The notes below the pieces were generated by a model that did not search any database, was not told the DNA's origin, and worked only from the letters and a program-made list of their open reading frames with translations. 35,627 nt of DNA from SAR202 cluster bacterium Io17-Chloro-G6 (lineage in GTDB: Bacteria > Chloroflexota > Dehalococcoidia > UBA3495). The stretch spans positions 1 to 35,627 of the forward strand of contig MUCT01000042.1 in assembly GCA_002816585.1 (NCBI GenBank), given 5' to 3'. Position numbers and translations under genes: made by a program. This document shows positions 8,700 to 17,599 of this stretch, in pieces (the stretch's first letter is position 1; each line of letters begins with the position of its first letter).

Positions 8700-11400
8700 C
8701 GGCCTTCGCCGACCAAGCGTCGCTAGCGCTGGAGAAGGCGCGGTTATTGAACGAGGCGGAGCGGGAGAAGGAACGCTCGGACGCCCTTTACAGTGTCTCC
8801 AGCCTCCTGGCGGTGCCCACGACACGGACGAAGTGCTGGATTTAATAGTCAATGAGGCTGCCCGGCTAGTCGGCGCTCACGGAGCTTACATACGTCTATT
8901 AGAGGGCGAGACTTTGGTCGCTAGCGCCGCCACCGCGTCGACGGCAAACTTCCTAGCCGATGCCGCCCTGCTTTTCCCCAGGTGGGAGGTGGACGATGAG
9001 ACCAGCGTCTGGGGAAAAGCCATGGCGACCAAGAAACCGGTTCTCATAGAAGACGTTGAAAATCATGAGTTGATCGAAGGCGCCCAACTTCTCAACGTCA
9101 AGAAACACGGTATCCACAGTGGCTTACTGGTTCCTCTCCTTGCTAACGACACTTCGATAGGCGTAATAAATGTGAATGATACTCGCACACGCCGCTTCAC
9201 CGAGGACGAAGTCTCTCTCCTCATGGCCTTTGCGGACCAGGCAGCCCTGGCTCTCGAGAAAGCGCGCCTCCTGAACGAGGCGGAGGCCCGCGAGCGGCAG
9301 GCCACCCAACTCTATGAGGTGACCACCCAACTGGCCTCCAACCACGACCTGGACAGCGTGTTAGAACTGATAACACAACAGGCCGCCGAGCTCATGAACG
9401 CTAGGGCAGGCGCAATCTTCAGGTTCGATGAGGAAAGGGGGGGCCTCGTTGTCACCACCATGTACAACCTGATTCCTGCGATGAGGGGGTTGTTGGTTAA
9501 ACCGGGCGAGGGAAATGCTGAACGCGCCTATCAGGAGCGGCGAGTCATGTGGACCAACGACCTTTTGGGCGAGGTCAAGTACTCAGATTCGGAAACTGAC
9601 CAGCTTGTCAAGGAACAGGTTTCAGATTGGGGCGTGGTTGGAGTCGTGGCCGCGCCCATCGTCATCCAGGAAGAGGTGTATGGGGTCCTCGATGTAATCT
9701 TCGACGAACACAGAGAATTCACCGACGAAGAGGTCAATCTGGTCCAGAACCTTGCCGACAGCGCCGCCGTGGCAATCAACAACGCCCGGTTCATAGAGGA
9801 GACCGAACGGGCGCGGGACGAAGCCACCCAGTTGTACGAAATCACAGAGCAACTAGCCTCGAGCCACGACATGGATAGTGTGCTGGACTTGATCGCCACG
9901 AAGGCAGTGGAACTGCTGGGCTGCCAAGGTTCGGCAATTTTCGAGTATGACCCGGTTCGTGAGGGCTTGGTGGCCGTCAAGACCTACAACTTCCTGTCGG
10001 AGATGGTCGAGTCTCTTTTCTTCAGACCGGGAGAGGGCACACCAGGCTCGGCTTTCCAGCAGCGTAAACCAGTCTGGACAAGAGATCGGTTTTCCGATCC
10101 GTCTATTGCCAACAGCGACACGGACAGCGAAACCGCCGCCCGAAACGCGGGTGTCAGGGGCGCTGCGTCCGTGCCCATAATTATTCGGGGCCAGCCCTAC
10201 GGCGTCATCAACATCCTGTTCTTCCAACCCCATGACTTCACAGACGGCGATATTCAACTTCTCCAGACATTGGCCGACAGCGCGGCCGTGGCCATCGGCA
10301 ACGCCCGGTTCATCGAGGATACCGAGCGGTCGCGGGACGAAGCCACCCAGTTGTACGGGATTACGGAACAACTCGCCTCGGCCACCGACATGGACAGCGT
10401 TTTGGACCTTATCACCGCCAAGGCGACCGAGATGCTGGGGAGTCGAGGCTCTTCAATCCATAGATATGATGGAGCCACTGATTCGCTGTTGCATGCCAAA
10501 GCCCACAACGTAGCGCCGGTCATGCTTGAGCGGTATTCAGGCAAGCCGGGAATAGGCGTCACAGGCATCGCTTTTCAAGAAAGACGCCCCGTCTGGAGCA
10601 GCGATATTTCCGCCGACCCGACCATAAACCGTTCTGAAGGTGACGCACGCCGAGCGCTTGATGAGGCGGGACTTAAGGCAGTATTGTCGGTGCCCATCGT
10701 CGTCCGGGACGAGCCCTACGGCATTTTGAATGTTTTCTACCTGGAATCCCATGATTTCAGCGATGCCGAGGTCCGCCTGCTATCGACCATGGCGGACAGC
10801 GCCGCAGTGGCCATCGGCAACGCCCGGTTTATCGAGGAGACTGAGCAGTCGCGAGATGATGCTCAAGCAAGGGAGCAGGAAGCTACTCAACTTCAAGAGA
10901 TAACAGCCCAACTGGCCTCAAGCACGGATATGGGCAGCGTGCTTGCGCTCATTACCCAAAAGGCGGTTGAGTTGCTCAAGCCCGATGGCTCGGGCATCTT
11001 GAGGTACGACAGCGAAAAGGGCGGACTGGTGATCGCCCAAGGCCTGGACTTCCTGGAAAGGTTGACGCCTGACATATTGATTTTGCCAGGTGAGGGGACA
11101 ACGGGACGGTCGTTCCAGACTCGTGGCGTCGTATGGTCTGGAGACCCATATAATGATGGCACCTTCAATTATTCTGACGAAACCACGGACAAAGCTTTGC
11201 GGGATCTGGCCCCACAATCCGCCTTGTCTGCCCCAATCATTATTAGGGACGAGCCTTACGGTGTTTTGGTCGTAATCTACTACACACCATACGAGTTTCC
11301 TCGGCGGGAAAGGCAGCTCCTCCAAACCCTGGCTGACAGCGCCGCCGTGGCCATCGGCAACGCCCGGTTCATCGAGGAGACGCAGCAGGCGCGGGACGCG
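7200..11400 (+). repeat. Eight tandem GAF-domain units of about 520 bp
   Basis: The same landmark codon (aligned to T/M/L-D-x-V-L-x-L-I) recurs at 7272, 7788, 8310, 8824, 9349, 9871, 10390 and 10930, giving spacings of 514 to 540 bp. Units 1-4 resemble each other most ([21 protein letters not shown]), as do units 5-8 ([32 protein letters not shown]). Some linkers are near-identical in DNA, for example around 8240 and 8755 (GCGGGAGAAGGAACGCTCGG). This points to two rounds of in-gene duplication. Confidence 0.9.
8639..8845 (+). CDS. Multi-GAF hybrid histidine kinase, middle segment between two frameshifts
   Basis: This is not an independent gene. The frame carries the end of GAF3 ([19 protein letters not shown]), the inter-domain helix ([23 protein letters not shown]) and then derails at 8812-8813, where GG stands for the GGG seen in sister repeats ([11 protein letters not shown]). 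Adding one G at each of the two sites joins the upstream and downstream segments perfectly. There is no ribosome site of its own. Confidence 0.8.
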   Translation: MLAVVDNRIRRFTEDEVSLLTAFADQASLALEKARLLNEAEREKERSDALYSVSSLLAVPTTRTKCWI

Positions 11401-12930
11401 GCCGAAGAAGCCAACCGGACCAAGAGCCAGTTCCTGGCCAACATGAGCCACGAACTGCGCACCCCTTTGAACGCCATCATCGGCTATAGCGAGATGCTCC
11501 AGGAAGAGGCGTCAGATCTGGGCTACGATGACTTCGACTCAGATTTGGAGCGAATCAACGGCGCGGGCAAGCACCTACTGGGCCTCATCAACGATGTTTT
11601 GGACATATCGAAGATCGAAGCTGGGGGTATGGAAATCTACCTGGAGACATTCCCCGTTGAGCCCATGATTCAAGATGTGGCTACCACCATCCTGCCCCTG
11701 GTGGATAAGAACTCCAACGCCTTGGAGATTGATTGTCCCAAGTCGGTCGGATCGATCAACGCCGACATGACCAAAGTCCGGCAGGGATTGTTCAACCTGC
11801 TAAGTAACGCCAGTAAATTTACCGAGCAGGGAACAATCTCATTGTCGGTCAGCCGGGATACTGTACGGGGGCAGGAGTGGATCAACTTCGCCGTGTCGGA
11901 TACCGGCATTGGCATGACCGAAGAACAGATGGGACGCCTCTTCGAAGCCTTTGCCCAGGCCGAAGCATCGACGACCAGGCGTTTCGGCGGCACGGGCTTG
12001 GGGTTGGCCATCACCCGCCATTTCTGCGAGATGATGGGCGGCGGAATCACCGTTGAAAGTGAATCGGGTAAGGGATCGACTTTCACCATGAAGTTGCCCG
12101 TGGCCGTCGCGGATCCCGGTCGGCCAGGAGCGGAACAACCGGAGGCATTATTGCCTGGATCTGATGACATTGCCCAGGCGGCAAATACTGTATTGGTGGT
12201 GGACGACGATGCGAACGTGCACGACCTGATGCAGCGTTCGCTGGCCGGTCAGGGTTTCAACCTGGTACGGGCCATGGGAGGCCAAGAGGGCCTTCGTTTG
12301 GCCAAAGAACTGCTGCCCGCGGTGATCACGCTAGACGTCATGATGCCAGGCATGGATGGGTGGGCCGTTCTTTCGGCTCTGAAAGCCGACCCTGAACTGG
12401 CAGACATTCCAGTCATCATGGTTACAATAGTCGATCAGAAAAACATGGGCTATGCTCTGGGCGCGGCCGAGTACCTAACTAAACCCATAGACCGGGGGCG
12501 TTTGCTTTCGGTTCTCAACAAATACAAACAGAAAACCTCCCGCGGACCGGTGTTGGTGGTGGACGACGACCCGTCGGTGCGGGAGATGGTCCGCCGAATG
12601 CTTGAGAAAGAGGGTTGGGGGGTATCCCAGGCCGAAAATGGCCGGGCCGCTTTGCACATCTTGGACGAAACTACCCCCAGCCTCATATTGCTGGACCTGA
12701 TGATGCCCGAGATGGACGGATTTGAGTTCATCGATGAGCTACGCCGCCACAGCCAATGGAACATGCTGCCTGTGGTGGTTGTCACGGCAAAGGACATCAC
12801 CCCCGAGGACCGGCAGCGCCTGAACGGGTACGTAGAGAAAGTAGTGCAGAAAGGGTCATACTCCGCGGAGTCATTGATGAACGAGTTGCGGGGCCTGGTG
12901 ACCGCTTTTGCCAGGACCGGCCGCGCCTAA
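8833..12930 (+). CDS. Multi-GAF hybrid histidine kinase, 3' part with kinase core and two receivers
   Basis: This segment holds GAF4 to GAF8, then a HisKA domain with the phospho-acceptor in [10 protein letters not shown] (about residue 1431 of the repaired protein), and a HATPase_c domain with N-box [10 protein letters not shown]1 DTGIGM and G2 [12 protein letters not shown]. Two receiver domains follow. The first ([10 protein letters not shown], phospho-Asp in [10 protein letters not shown], about 1726, Lys in TKPID) and the second ([10 protein letters not shown], phospho-Asp in [10 protein letters not shown], about 1846) both keep the acidic pocket. No transmembrane segment is visible, so it is a cytoplasmic hybrid kinase. 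GAF5-8 start with variants of [22 protein letters not shown] and differ from GAF1-4. The gene is followed 43 bp later by a single receiver protein, a likely phosphotransfer partner. The GTG at 8833 is only where the frame opens; the true start is 7161. Confidence 0.92.
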   Translation: MLDLIVNEAARLVGAHGAYIRLLEGETLVASAATASTANFLADAALLFPRWEVDDETSVWGKAMATKKPVLIEDVENHELIEGAQLLNVKKHGIHSGLLVPLLANDTSIGVINVNDTRTRRFTEDEVSLLMAFADQAALALEKARLLNEAEARERQATQLYEVTTQLASNHDLDSVLELITQQAAELMNARAGAIFRFDEERGGLVVTTMYNLIPAMRGLLVKPGEGNAERAYQERRVMWTNDLLGEVKYSDSETDQLVKEQVSDWGVVGVVAAPIVIQEEVYGVLDVIFDEHREFTDEEVNLVQNLADSAAVAINNARFIEETERARDEATQLYEITEQLASSHDMDSVLDLIATKAVELLGCQGSAIFEYDPVREGLVAVKTYNFLSEMVESLFFRPGEGTPGSAFQQRKPVWTRDRFSDPSIANSDTDSETAARNAGVRGAASVPIIIRGQPYGVINILFFQPHDFTDGDIQLLQTLADSAAVAIGNARFIEDTERSRDEATQLYGITEQLASATDMDSVLDLITAKATEMLGSRGSSIHRYDGATDSLLHAKAHNVAPVMLERYSGKPGIGVTGIAFQERRPVWSSDISADPTINRSEGDARRALDEAGLKAVLSVPIVVRDEPYGILNVFYLESHDFSDAEVRLLSTMADSAAVAIGNARFIEETEQSRDDAQAREQEATQLQEITAQLASSTDMGSVLALITQKAVELLKPDGSGILRYDSEKGGLVIAQGLDFLERLTPDILILPGEGTTGRSFQTRGVVWSGDPYNDGTFNYSDETTDKALRDLAPQSALSAPIIIRDEPYGVLVVIYYTPYEFPRRERQLLQTLADSAAVAIGNARFIEETQQARDAAEEANRTKSQFLANMSHELRTPLNAIIGYSEMLQEEASDLGYDDFDSDLERINGAGKHLLGLINDVLDISKIEAGGMEIYLETFPVEPMIQDVATTILPLVDKNSNALEIDCPKSVGSINADMTKVRQGLFNLLSNASKFTEQGTISLSVSRDTVRGQEWINFAVSDTGIGMTEEQMGRLFEAFAQAEASTTRRFGGTGLGLAITRHFCEMMGGGITVESESGKGSTFTMKLPVAVADPGRPGAEQPEALLPGSDDIAQAANTVLVVDDDANVHDLMQRSLAGQGFNLVRAMGGQEGLRLAKELLPAVITLDVMMPGMDGWAVLSALKADPELADIPVIMVTIVDQKNMGYALGAAEYLTKPIDRGRLLSVLNKYKQKTSRGPVLVVDDDPSVREMVRRMLEKEGWGVSQAENGRAALHILDETTPSLILLDLMMPEMDGFEFIDELRRHSQWNMLPVVVVTAKDITPEDRQRLNGYVEKVVQKGSYSAESLMNELRGLVTAFARTGRA

Positions 12931-12973
12931 AACGCGGCCTGTATCAAGGCTAGATATAGATCGAGAGGGAGAT

Positions 12974-13354
12974 ATGCCCAAGGTCTTGGTCGTTGAGGAC
13001 AACGAGATGAACCGGGATATGCTTAGCCGGCGCCTGCAACGCCGGGGGTATGAGGTCGTAATCTCGGTGGATGGCGAGGACGGGGTGAATAAGGCCCGGT
13101 CCGACTCGCCGGACATAATCTTGATGGACATGGATCTGCCGGTCCTGGACGGCTGGGCCGCCACGCGACAACTGAAATCGTCCCCTGAGACCCAGTCGAT
13201 TCCAGTGATTGCCCTTACCGCCCACGCCATGGCCGGTGATAGAGAAAAGGCTCTGGAGGCCGGTCGCGACGATTATGACACCAAACCCGTGGAGTTCTCC
13301 CGCTTAGTAACGAAAATGGAAATCCTGCTGGGTGGGGGGCCTGACCGGTCATGA
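12974..13354 (+). CDS. Single-domain response regulator (DivK/CheY-like)
   Basis: This 126-residue protein is a receiver domain only, with no DNA-binding output. The acidic pair is in VLVVEDNEMNRD, the phospho-acceptor Asp in LMDMDLPVLDGW, the Thr in ALTAHAM and the Lys in YDTKPVEF. The EDNEMNRDML and DDYDTKP patterns are typical of DivK-like and hybrid-kinase-associated receivers. The ATG at 12974 is chosen because GAGAGGGAGAT precedes it; an earlier in-frame start at 12908 would overlap the kinase gene by 23 bp and add 22 non-homologous residues. It lies 43 bp behind the kinase and 72 bp before the pentapeptide gene, so it is likely co-transcribed and a phosphorylation target or relay for that kinase. 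Confidence 0.93.
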   Translation: MPKVLVVEDNEMNRDMLSRRLQRRGYEVVISVDGEDGVNKARSDSPDIILMDMDLPVLDGWAATRQLKSSPETQSIPVIALTAHAMAGDREKALEAGRDDYDTKPVEFSRLVTKMEILLGGGPDRS

Positions 13355-13426
13355 AAAACAGCTGCATCAACGACTATCCTGAACGACAGCAACCCGCCTG
13401 GTCCAGGTAATGGCGGGAGGAATGGT

Positions 13427-14437
13427 ATGAACTGGGTTGCCCTGGGTGCAATCGCCGAAATAGCCGGGGCAGGCGGCTCCATCGCCATCGCCAGTGTGGC
13501 GGTATACGTCGGGATTCGCCAGTGGGTCGATGGCAAACGCATCAGCCGGGAGCAACGGGAGCTCACCCAGCAGATTGAGAACAACAACAGCACCTCCAAG
13601 CTGGAACAAGAGCGCATAATTCGCGCCCAGAGCCTGGACTCTTACTTTGATGGAATATCCACCCTGTTGCTGCGGGATGAAGACGGAATCTTCACCGATA
13701 CGGCCAGAGCCCTCACGAAAGGTCGGACGGATGCGATCCTGAAAATCCTGAAGGCTGACGAGAAACGCAACCTGGTAGCATTCCTGTACGGCAGCGGCCT
13801 GATTTCGCGAAACGAGACTGACGAGCCACCGATGGTCGCGCTGGCCGGAAGCGACCTAAGCCAAGTGGAGTTGACCGGGGTATCGCTGCAGCACGCTGGC
13901 TTTGGGCTGGCCAATCTACGCGGCGCTGCAATAAAAGAGGCAGACCTGGACGGGGTCGATCTGAGGGGAGCCGACCTGAGCGAATCTGACCTAACTGGCT
14001 CAGACCTAGGTCATGCCAATCTCCACGGGGCGATCCTATCGGCTGCGGTGCTGAGCGAAGTAGACCTTAGTAACGCCGACCTGAGCGGCGCAGACCTCCG
14101 TGGAACGGTCCTGGGCGGGGCCGATCTAACGTCGGCGAACCTCAGCGGCGCCAATCTTCACGGCGCGGACCTAAGTGGGGCCAAATTCTCAAACGCAAAC
14201 CTGAATGGGGCCAACCTGCGCGAGGCTAATCTCACTAGATCGAACCTCAACGAAACCCAGTTGATCAACCTCATCAGCATCGAAGGCGCGGACTTTACTG
14301 AGGTTTTCTCCCTAAACAGCGAGTCTGCTCAATATCTTGCTTCCATCGCCAGTGGCGCCCACCCGGCAACGTCCCGGCAAACCGCACAATCCCTCAAGAG
14401 TATTCCAACATCTGACACGGCCGAGAAACCAGCTTAA
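13427..14437 (+). CDS. Membrane-anchored pentapeptide-repeat protein
   Basis: This is a 336-residue protein. A hydrophobic segment (about 8-31) is followed by a charged, probably coiled-coil stretch (about 38-68) and a small conserved-looking helical module (about 68-128, ending FLYGSGLIS) often found before bacterial pentapeptide domains. About thirty A(D/N)LXX pentapeptides follow (about 139-290), which should fold as a right-handed quadrilateral beta-helix. The last 45 residues are Ser/Ala-rich and probably disordered. Pentapeptide helices serve as rigid protein-binding surfaces; some mimic DNA (MfpA, Qnr) but those lack a membrane anchor, so that role is not suggested. The ATG has GGGAGGA six bases upstream. 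Its place behind the kinase and the receiver suggests a scaffold or output role, which is inference. Confidence 0.88.
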   Translation: MNWVALGAIAEIAGAGGSIAIASVAVYVGIRQWVDGKRISREQRELTQQIENNNSTSKLEQERIIRAQSLDSYFDGISTLLLRDEDGIFTDTARALTKGRTDAILKILKADEKRNLVAFLYGSGLISRNETDEPPMVALAGSDLSQVELTGVSLQHAGFGLANLRGAAIKEADLDGVDLRGADLSESDLTGSDLGHANLHGAILSAAVLSEVDLSNADLSGADLRGTVLGGADLTSANLSGANLHGADLSGAKFSNANLNGANLREANLTRSNLNETQLINLISIEGADFTEVFSLNSESAQYLASIASGAHPATSRQTAQSLKSIPTSDTAEKPA

Positions 14438-14471
14438 GAACCAGGATCTTCAGTCAGTGTTTCAGAAAGCG

Positions 14472-14780
14472 CTAATTTGCGGTGGCAAATTTAAATCCTG
14501 TGGGGCGCTGGGCATCCGCTAAGGCTTTATCTAAGTCCGTTTGGCCGTAAGAATTGAATTCTATGCGGATTATGTGGGCAGGGTTATAGGTGATAGTTGG
14601 ATTTACGAGGGTTAAAGCCGGAAGGTTGCCGCTGAAGGCGTCGAGGAAGATCGCCGCAAAAGAATCCACCAGTTGAGTAGCCTCTTGGAGCAACTGAGGC
14701 ACATCGTAGGTGTGGGTGGTTTCAGCGCCATCAACTGTCACGATCGTCCATGTAAGAATTCTTGTAGGTTCGCTGACCAT
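14472..14780 (-). CDS. Small hypothetical protein (102 aa)
   Basis: I do not recognise a family. The protein begins MVSEPTRILTWTIVTVDGAE and looks like a compact alpha/beta domain, with beta-like stretches at the N-terminus and in the middle (LTLVNPTITYNPAHIIRIEF) around a helix (QLLQEATQLVDSFAAIFLDAF). There is no signal peptide or membrane segment. The coding case rests on a strong ribosome site, AGGAGAAGAG placed 6 bases before the ATG, on a plausible composition, and on lying outside the neighbouring genes. It faces the pentapeptide gene, with 34 bp between the stops. A 7-bp inverted repeat (14474-14491) overlaps its last codons. Confidence 0.6.
   Translation of the reverse strand: MVSEPTRILTWTIVTVDGAETTHTYDVPQLLQEATQLVDSFAAIFLDAFSGNLPALTLVNPTITYNPAHIIRIEFNSYGQTDLDKALADAQRPTGFKFATAN
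14474..14491. terminator. Small hairpin between convergent genes
   Basis: AATTTGC-GGTG-GCAAATT is a perfect 7-bp inverted repeat with a 4-base loop, lying at the meeting point of the pentapeptide gene and the 102-aa gene. It is AT-rich and lacks a clear T-run on either side, so a terminator role is only possible. It is also part of the coding end of the 102-aa gene. Confidence 0.25.
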
Positions 14781-15016
14781 TTCTTACTCTTCTCCTAGCG
14801 ACGAAGCCCCCGCCCCTACTCGCGTTGAATATTGCCCGGTCAATGATTCTAACAAAGCATGGCCCCATGGGCCGAACTGACGATAGCACAGTCCGGCCCG
14901 GCTATGTGCATTCTAACCGTGACTGCTTCCGTTACATTTCCATTCCATGGCTATTGTTTGTTGTTCTTGACTTTTGCGATTCGACTGGGTCAGTGATTGC
15001 GCCACTTGGACTCGTG
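14781..15016. other. Gene-free stretch upstream of tRNA-Leu
   Basis: Together with the promoter and leader up to 15144 this makes 364 bp without a protein gene. An 88-codon plus-strand frame (14825-15091) exists, but it lacks a ribosome site, looks compositionally random and runs through the tRNA promoter. The first bases contain the ribosome site of the minus-strand 102-aa gene. Confidence 0.4.
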
Positions 15017-15046
15017 TGGACAGGTTTGCTAAACGGCGGATATAAT
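15017..15046 (+). promoter_or_regulatory. Sigma70-type promoter, probably for tRNA-Leu
   Basis: TGGACA at 15017-15022 and a perfect TATAAT at 15041-15046 are separated by 18 bp. Transcription would begin near 15053, about 90 bases before the tRNA, so a 5' leader would need to be processed off. Confidence 0.6.
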
Positions 15047-15057
15047 TACACGGCCCT

Positions 15058-15113
15058 GAACATTGGTCGAACATTGGTCCACCGCGGTTGACGAACATCC
15101 CAATTTGGACCAA
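15058..15113 (+). repeat. Tandem 11-mer and inverted repeat in the tRNA leader
   Basis: GAACATTGGTC occurs twice head to tail (15058-15068 and 15069-15079). The second copy's TTGGTCC (15074-15080) can pair with GGACCAA at 15107-15113 across a 26-base loop. The elements lie just downstream of the promoter, where an operator or RNA structure could act; no known family was recognised. Confidence 0.55.
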
Positions 15114-15144
15114 GGGGTGAGTATTCCCCTGACAAAGTCGAACG

Positions 15145-15229
15145 GGGGAAGTGTCGGAACTGGTAGACGAGCATGATTTAGGATCATGTGCTGAAAGGCG
15201 TCCGGGTTCGAGTCCCGGCTTCCCCACCA
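15145..15229 (+). tRNA. tRNA-Leu (anticodon UAG)
   Basis: The acceptor stem GGGGAAG pairs with CTTCCCC, followed by discriminator A and an encoded CCA. The D-arm has AACTGGTAGACG. The anticodon stem CATGA/TCATG encloses the loop TTTAGGA, giving anticodon TAG, which reads CUA/CUN leucine codons. A long class II variable arm (around TGCTGAAAGGCG) and the T-arm CCGGG-TTCGAGT-CCCGG complete the fold. It stands alone, not in a tRNA cluster. Confidence 0.97.
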
Positions 15230-15358
15230 GACAAACCCGCAGCCCGCAGACGGAGTATCAAGGTAGAAATAGGGTCCTAGGTAGCTGATTAACAGGCATG
15301 GCTTCCGCGTCCGGCCTCTTAACGTAAAAATACCGCCCGCCTAACTTGAGGAGACCTT

Positions 15359-16375
15359 TTGGCTACACTTTTAGAAGTTAAAAACTTGAAGACCCATTTC
15401 TTCACCATGGACGGCGTCGTCAAAGCAGTCGATGGCGTCTCTTACGACCTGGAAGAAGGTGAGACCTTGGGCTTGGTGGGAGAAAGCGGCTGTGGCAAGA
15501 GCGTGAGCGCACTCTCCGTGATGCGCTTGATACCCGACCCGCCGGGCAAGATCATTGACGGGGAGATCCTGCTGGACGGAGAGGATATTCTCAAAATTGG
15601 CATGGATGACATGCGGGAGATTCGCGGCGCAAAGATAGCCATGGTCTTCCAGGAACCAATGACTTCATTGAACCCGGTATTGACTGTAGAACGGCAACTC
15701 ACCGAAACCCTCCAACTGCATATGGGCATGTCCAAACTAGAGTCGCGCAGTGAGAGTGTGAACCTGCTGTCCCGGGTGGGGATTCCCGACCCAGAAAGCC
15801 GCATAAAGCAATATCCCCATCAGTTCAGCGGTGGCATGCGGCAACGCGTGATGATTGCCATGGCGCTGAGCTGCAATCCCAGGTTGATTATCGCCGACGA
15901 GCCAACCACCGCATTGGACGTGACGATTCAAGCCCAGATTTTGGACCTGATGAAGGCACTCACCACCGAATTCGGCGTAGCTTTAATCGTCATCACCCAC
16001 AACTTGGGCGTGGTGGCTCGCTATGCCGACCGAGTGAACATCATGTACGCGGGCAAGGTGATCGAACGGGGAAACGCCGGTGAGATTTATGCCAACCCCC
16101 GCCACCCATATACGGTGGGCCTGCTCCGGTCAGTTCCTCGGCTGGACCTGCCCCGCAGAGCAAAACTCGATCCAATTGAGGGTCAGCCGCCTGATTTGAT
16201 CAACCTTCCTGGAGGCTGCGCTTTCCGGGAACGCTGCCGTTGGGCCATCGACAAATGCGCAACAGACACCCCACCCCTGATGGAAGCGGGTGACGCTCAC
16301 CTGTCCGCCTGCTGGCGGTTCGAGGACCTCGGCCCCTCAGCCATTGACCTCCTGGGCGCTCCGTTAGCGGAGTAA
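15359..16375 (+). CDS. Oligopeptide/dipeptide ABC transporter ATPase (OppD/DppD type)
   Basis: This is one of the two nucleotide-binding subunits of a peptide-type ABC importer on the cytoplasmic face of the membrane. The Walker A is GESGCGKS (41-48), the Q-loop [11 protein letters not shown], the signature FSGGMRQR (about 156), the Walker B LIIADEP (about 176) and the switch His is in VITHNLG. The C-terminal oligopeptide-transporter extension has the usual cysteines ([16 protein letters not shown]), which in some homologues bind an iron-sulfur cluster. The TTG start is chosen because GAGGAGA lies 4-5 bases upstream and the protein then begins [10 protein letters not shown]. It is co-transcribed with the next gene (19 to 28 bp apart). 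No permease or binding-protein gene is within the window. Confidence 0.95.
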   Translation: MATLLEVKNLKTHFFTMDGVVKAVDGVSYDLEEGETLGLVGESGCGKSVSALSVMRLIPDPPGKIIDGEILLDGEDILKIGMDDMREIRGAKIAMVFQEPMTSLNPVLTVERQLTETLQLHMGMSKLESRSESVNLLSRVGIPDPESRIKQYPHQFSGGMRQRVMIAMALSCNPRLIIADEPTTALDVTIQAQILDLMKALTTEFGVALIVITHNLGVVARYADRVNIMYAGKVIERGNAGEIYANPRHPYTVGLLRSVPRLDLPRRAKLDPIEGQPPDLINLPGGCAFRERCRWAIDKCATDTPPLMEAGDAHLSACWRFEDLGPSAIDLLGAPLAE

Positions 16376-16403
16376 TACCGCTTAAACAAAATAGGTGTTG
16401 AAC

Positions 16404-17447
16404 ATGACGACGATTGCAGAAGACACAGCCGCCAGCGCTGCCCTACAACAAAACGACGATAACCTGCTGGAAGTCAGAGATCTCAAGATGCACTTCCCGG
16501 TTAGCCCTGGAATGTTTTTCCAGCGAACCACCGCGTATGTCAAGGCTGTAGACGGCATTAGCTTCACGGTCAAACGCGGTGAAACCCTGGGTCTGGTGGG
16601 TGAAAGCGGCTGTGGAAAGACCACTACCGGCCGTTGTATCCTCCAGCTCTACAAGCCCACCGCCGGTCAAGTAATATTCGACGGCCAAGACCTGACTGGG
16701 TTGAAATCTAAGCAGATGCGCGCTATGCGCCGTGAAATGCAGGTAATTTTCCAAGATCCCTACAGTTCTCTGAATCCCCGCATGACGGCGGGCAACATCA
16801 TCGGAGAACCATTGATTGTTCATGGCCTGGTGAAAGGCAAGGCTGAGTACCGGGAAAAGGTGGCCGACCTGCTGCTGAACGTGGGACTTAATCCCTATAT
16901 GGCAGACCGCTTCCCACACGAGTTCAGCGGCGGACAGCGCCAGCGCATTGGCGTCGCCCGGGCGTTATCGGTGAGCCCAAAGTTTATCGTAGCCGATGAG
17001 CCGGTTTCCGCCCTTGATGTGTCGATTCAGGCACAGATCATAAACTTGTTGGAAGACCTTCAAGAGCAATTCAACCTGACCTACCTGTTCATCGCCCACG
17101 ATCTGTCGGTGGTGCGTCACATCAGCGACCGAGTTGGTGTTATGTATTTGGGTCACATGGTTGAGATGGCCGAAAGGAACGAGATCTACCGCAACCCGAT
17201 CCACCCATACACCAAGGCCCTGCTCTCGGCAGTGCCGATTCCTGATCCGGTGTTGGACGCCCAGCGTGAGAGGGTTCTGCTCACAGGCGAAGTGCCGAGC
17301 CCGCTGAACCCACCCAGCGGTTGCGTTTTCCACCCTCGCTGTCCCGTTGCCAACGACACCTGCAGTATCGTCTTGCCGGAACTTCGCGAAGTGGAGCCGG
17401 ACCATGAAGCAGCCTGTATCCTGGCCACCGGGTATGGGACCCCGTAG
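16404..17447 (+). CDS. Oligopeptide/dipeptide ABC transporter ATPase (OppF/DppF type)
   Basis: This is the partner ATPase of the preceding gene; the two form the heterodimeric motor of an Opp/Dpp importer. It has 347 residues with Walker A GESGCGKT (66-73), Q-loop [12 protein letters not shown], signature [15 protein letters not shown], Walker [13 protein letters not shown], switch His in IAHDLSVV, and the C-terminal cysteine-containing extension ([15 protein letters not shown]). The ATG at 16404 is preferred over the in-frame GTG at 16395 because ATAGGTG sits at the right distance and the longer form adds only three residues. A hairpin with a T-run follows 34 bp after the stop, so the two-gene unit ends here. 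Confidence 0.95.
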   Translation: MTTIAEDTAASAALQQNDDNLLEVRDLKMHFPVSPGMFFQRTTAYVKAVDGISFTVKRGETLGLVGESGCGKTTTGRCILQLYKPTAGQVIFDGQDLTGLKSKQMRAMRREMQVIFQDPYSSLNPRMTAGNIIGEPLIVHGLVKGKAEYREKVADLLLNVGLNPYMADRFPHEFSGGQRQRIGVARALSVSPKFIVADEPVSALDVSIQAQIINLLEDLQEQFNLTYLFIAHDLSVVRHISDRVGVMYLGHMVEMAERNEIYRNPIHPYTKALLSAVPIPDPVLDAQRERVLLTGEVPSPLNPPSGCVFHPRCPVANDTCSIVLPELREVEPDHEAACILATGYGTP

Positions 17448-17480
17448 CCCCCTGCGCCAGTCTTCAATACAGATGTAAAT

Positions 17481-17513
17481 AGAGGGGTGTCGCTTGACAA
17501 CCTCTCTTTTTAT
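17481..17513 (+). terminator. Rho-independent terminator after the OppDF pair
   Basis: AGAGG-GG-TGTC, loop GCTT, GACA-A-CCTCT forms a stem of nine pairs with a small internal loop, directly followed by CTTTTTATTT. It lies between the oppF-like stop and lepA, as expected for the end of the transporter unit. Confidence 0.65.
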
Positions 17514-17599
17514 TTCCAGCGTTGTCCCGGCTTTGTCATAGATATAGCCGCGGTATCTCCGTTGTGGGCCAAATTTACCCGTGATACCATTGAACGAGT

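Noticed and set aside
8630..8850. Programmed -1 frameshifting in the kinase
   Set aside because: Neither site has a canonical slippery heptamer or a following stem, and two such events in a row would be exceptional; base loss is simpler.
9531..9980. Long minus-strand frames inside the kinase gene (up to 172 codons)
   Set aside because: They are shadows of the GC-rich plus-strand coding frame and repeat at the GAF period.
7200..11400. Regular repeats as a possible CRISPR-like array
   Set aside because: The period is about 520 bp and every unit is coding; these are GAF domains.
14825..15091. 88-codon plus-strand frame before the tRNA
   Set aside because: It lacks a ribosome site and runs through a perfect TATAAT promoter element.
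15075..15095. T-box-like ACCGCGG near the tRNA
   Set aside because: Only part of the T-box core is matched, it precedes a tRNA rather than a synthetase or transporter gene, and no specifier loop is seen.
15145..15229. tRNA-Leu as the attachment site of a mobile island
   Set aside because: No integrase and no second copy of the tRNA 3' end was seen in the window.
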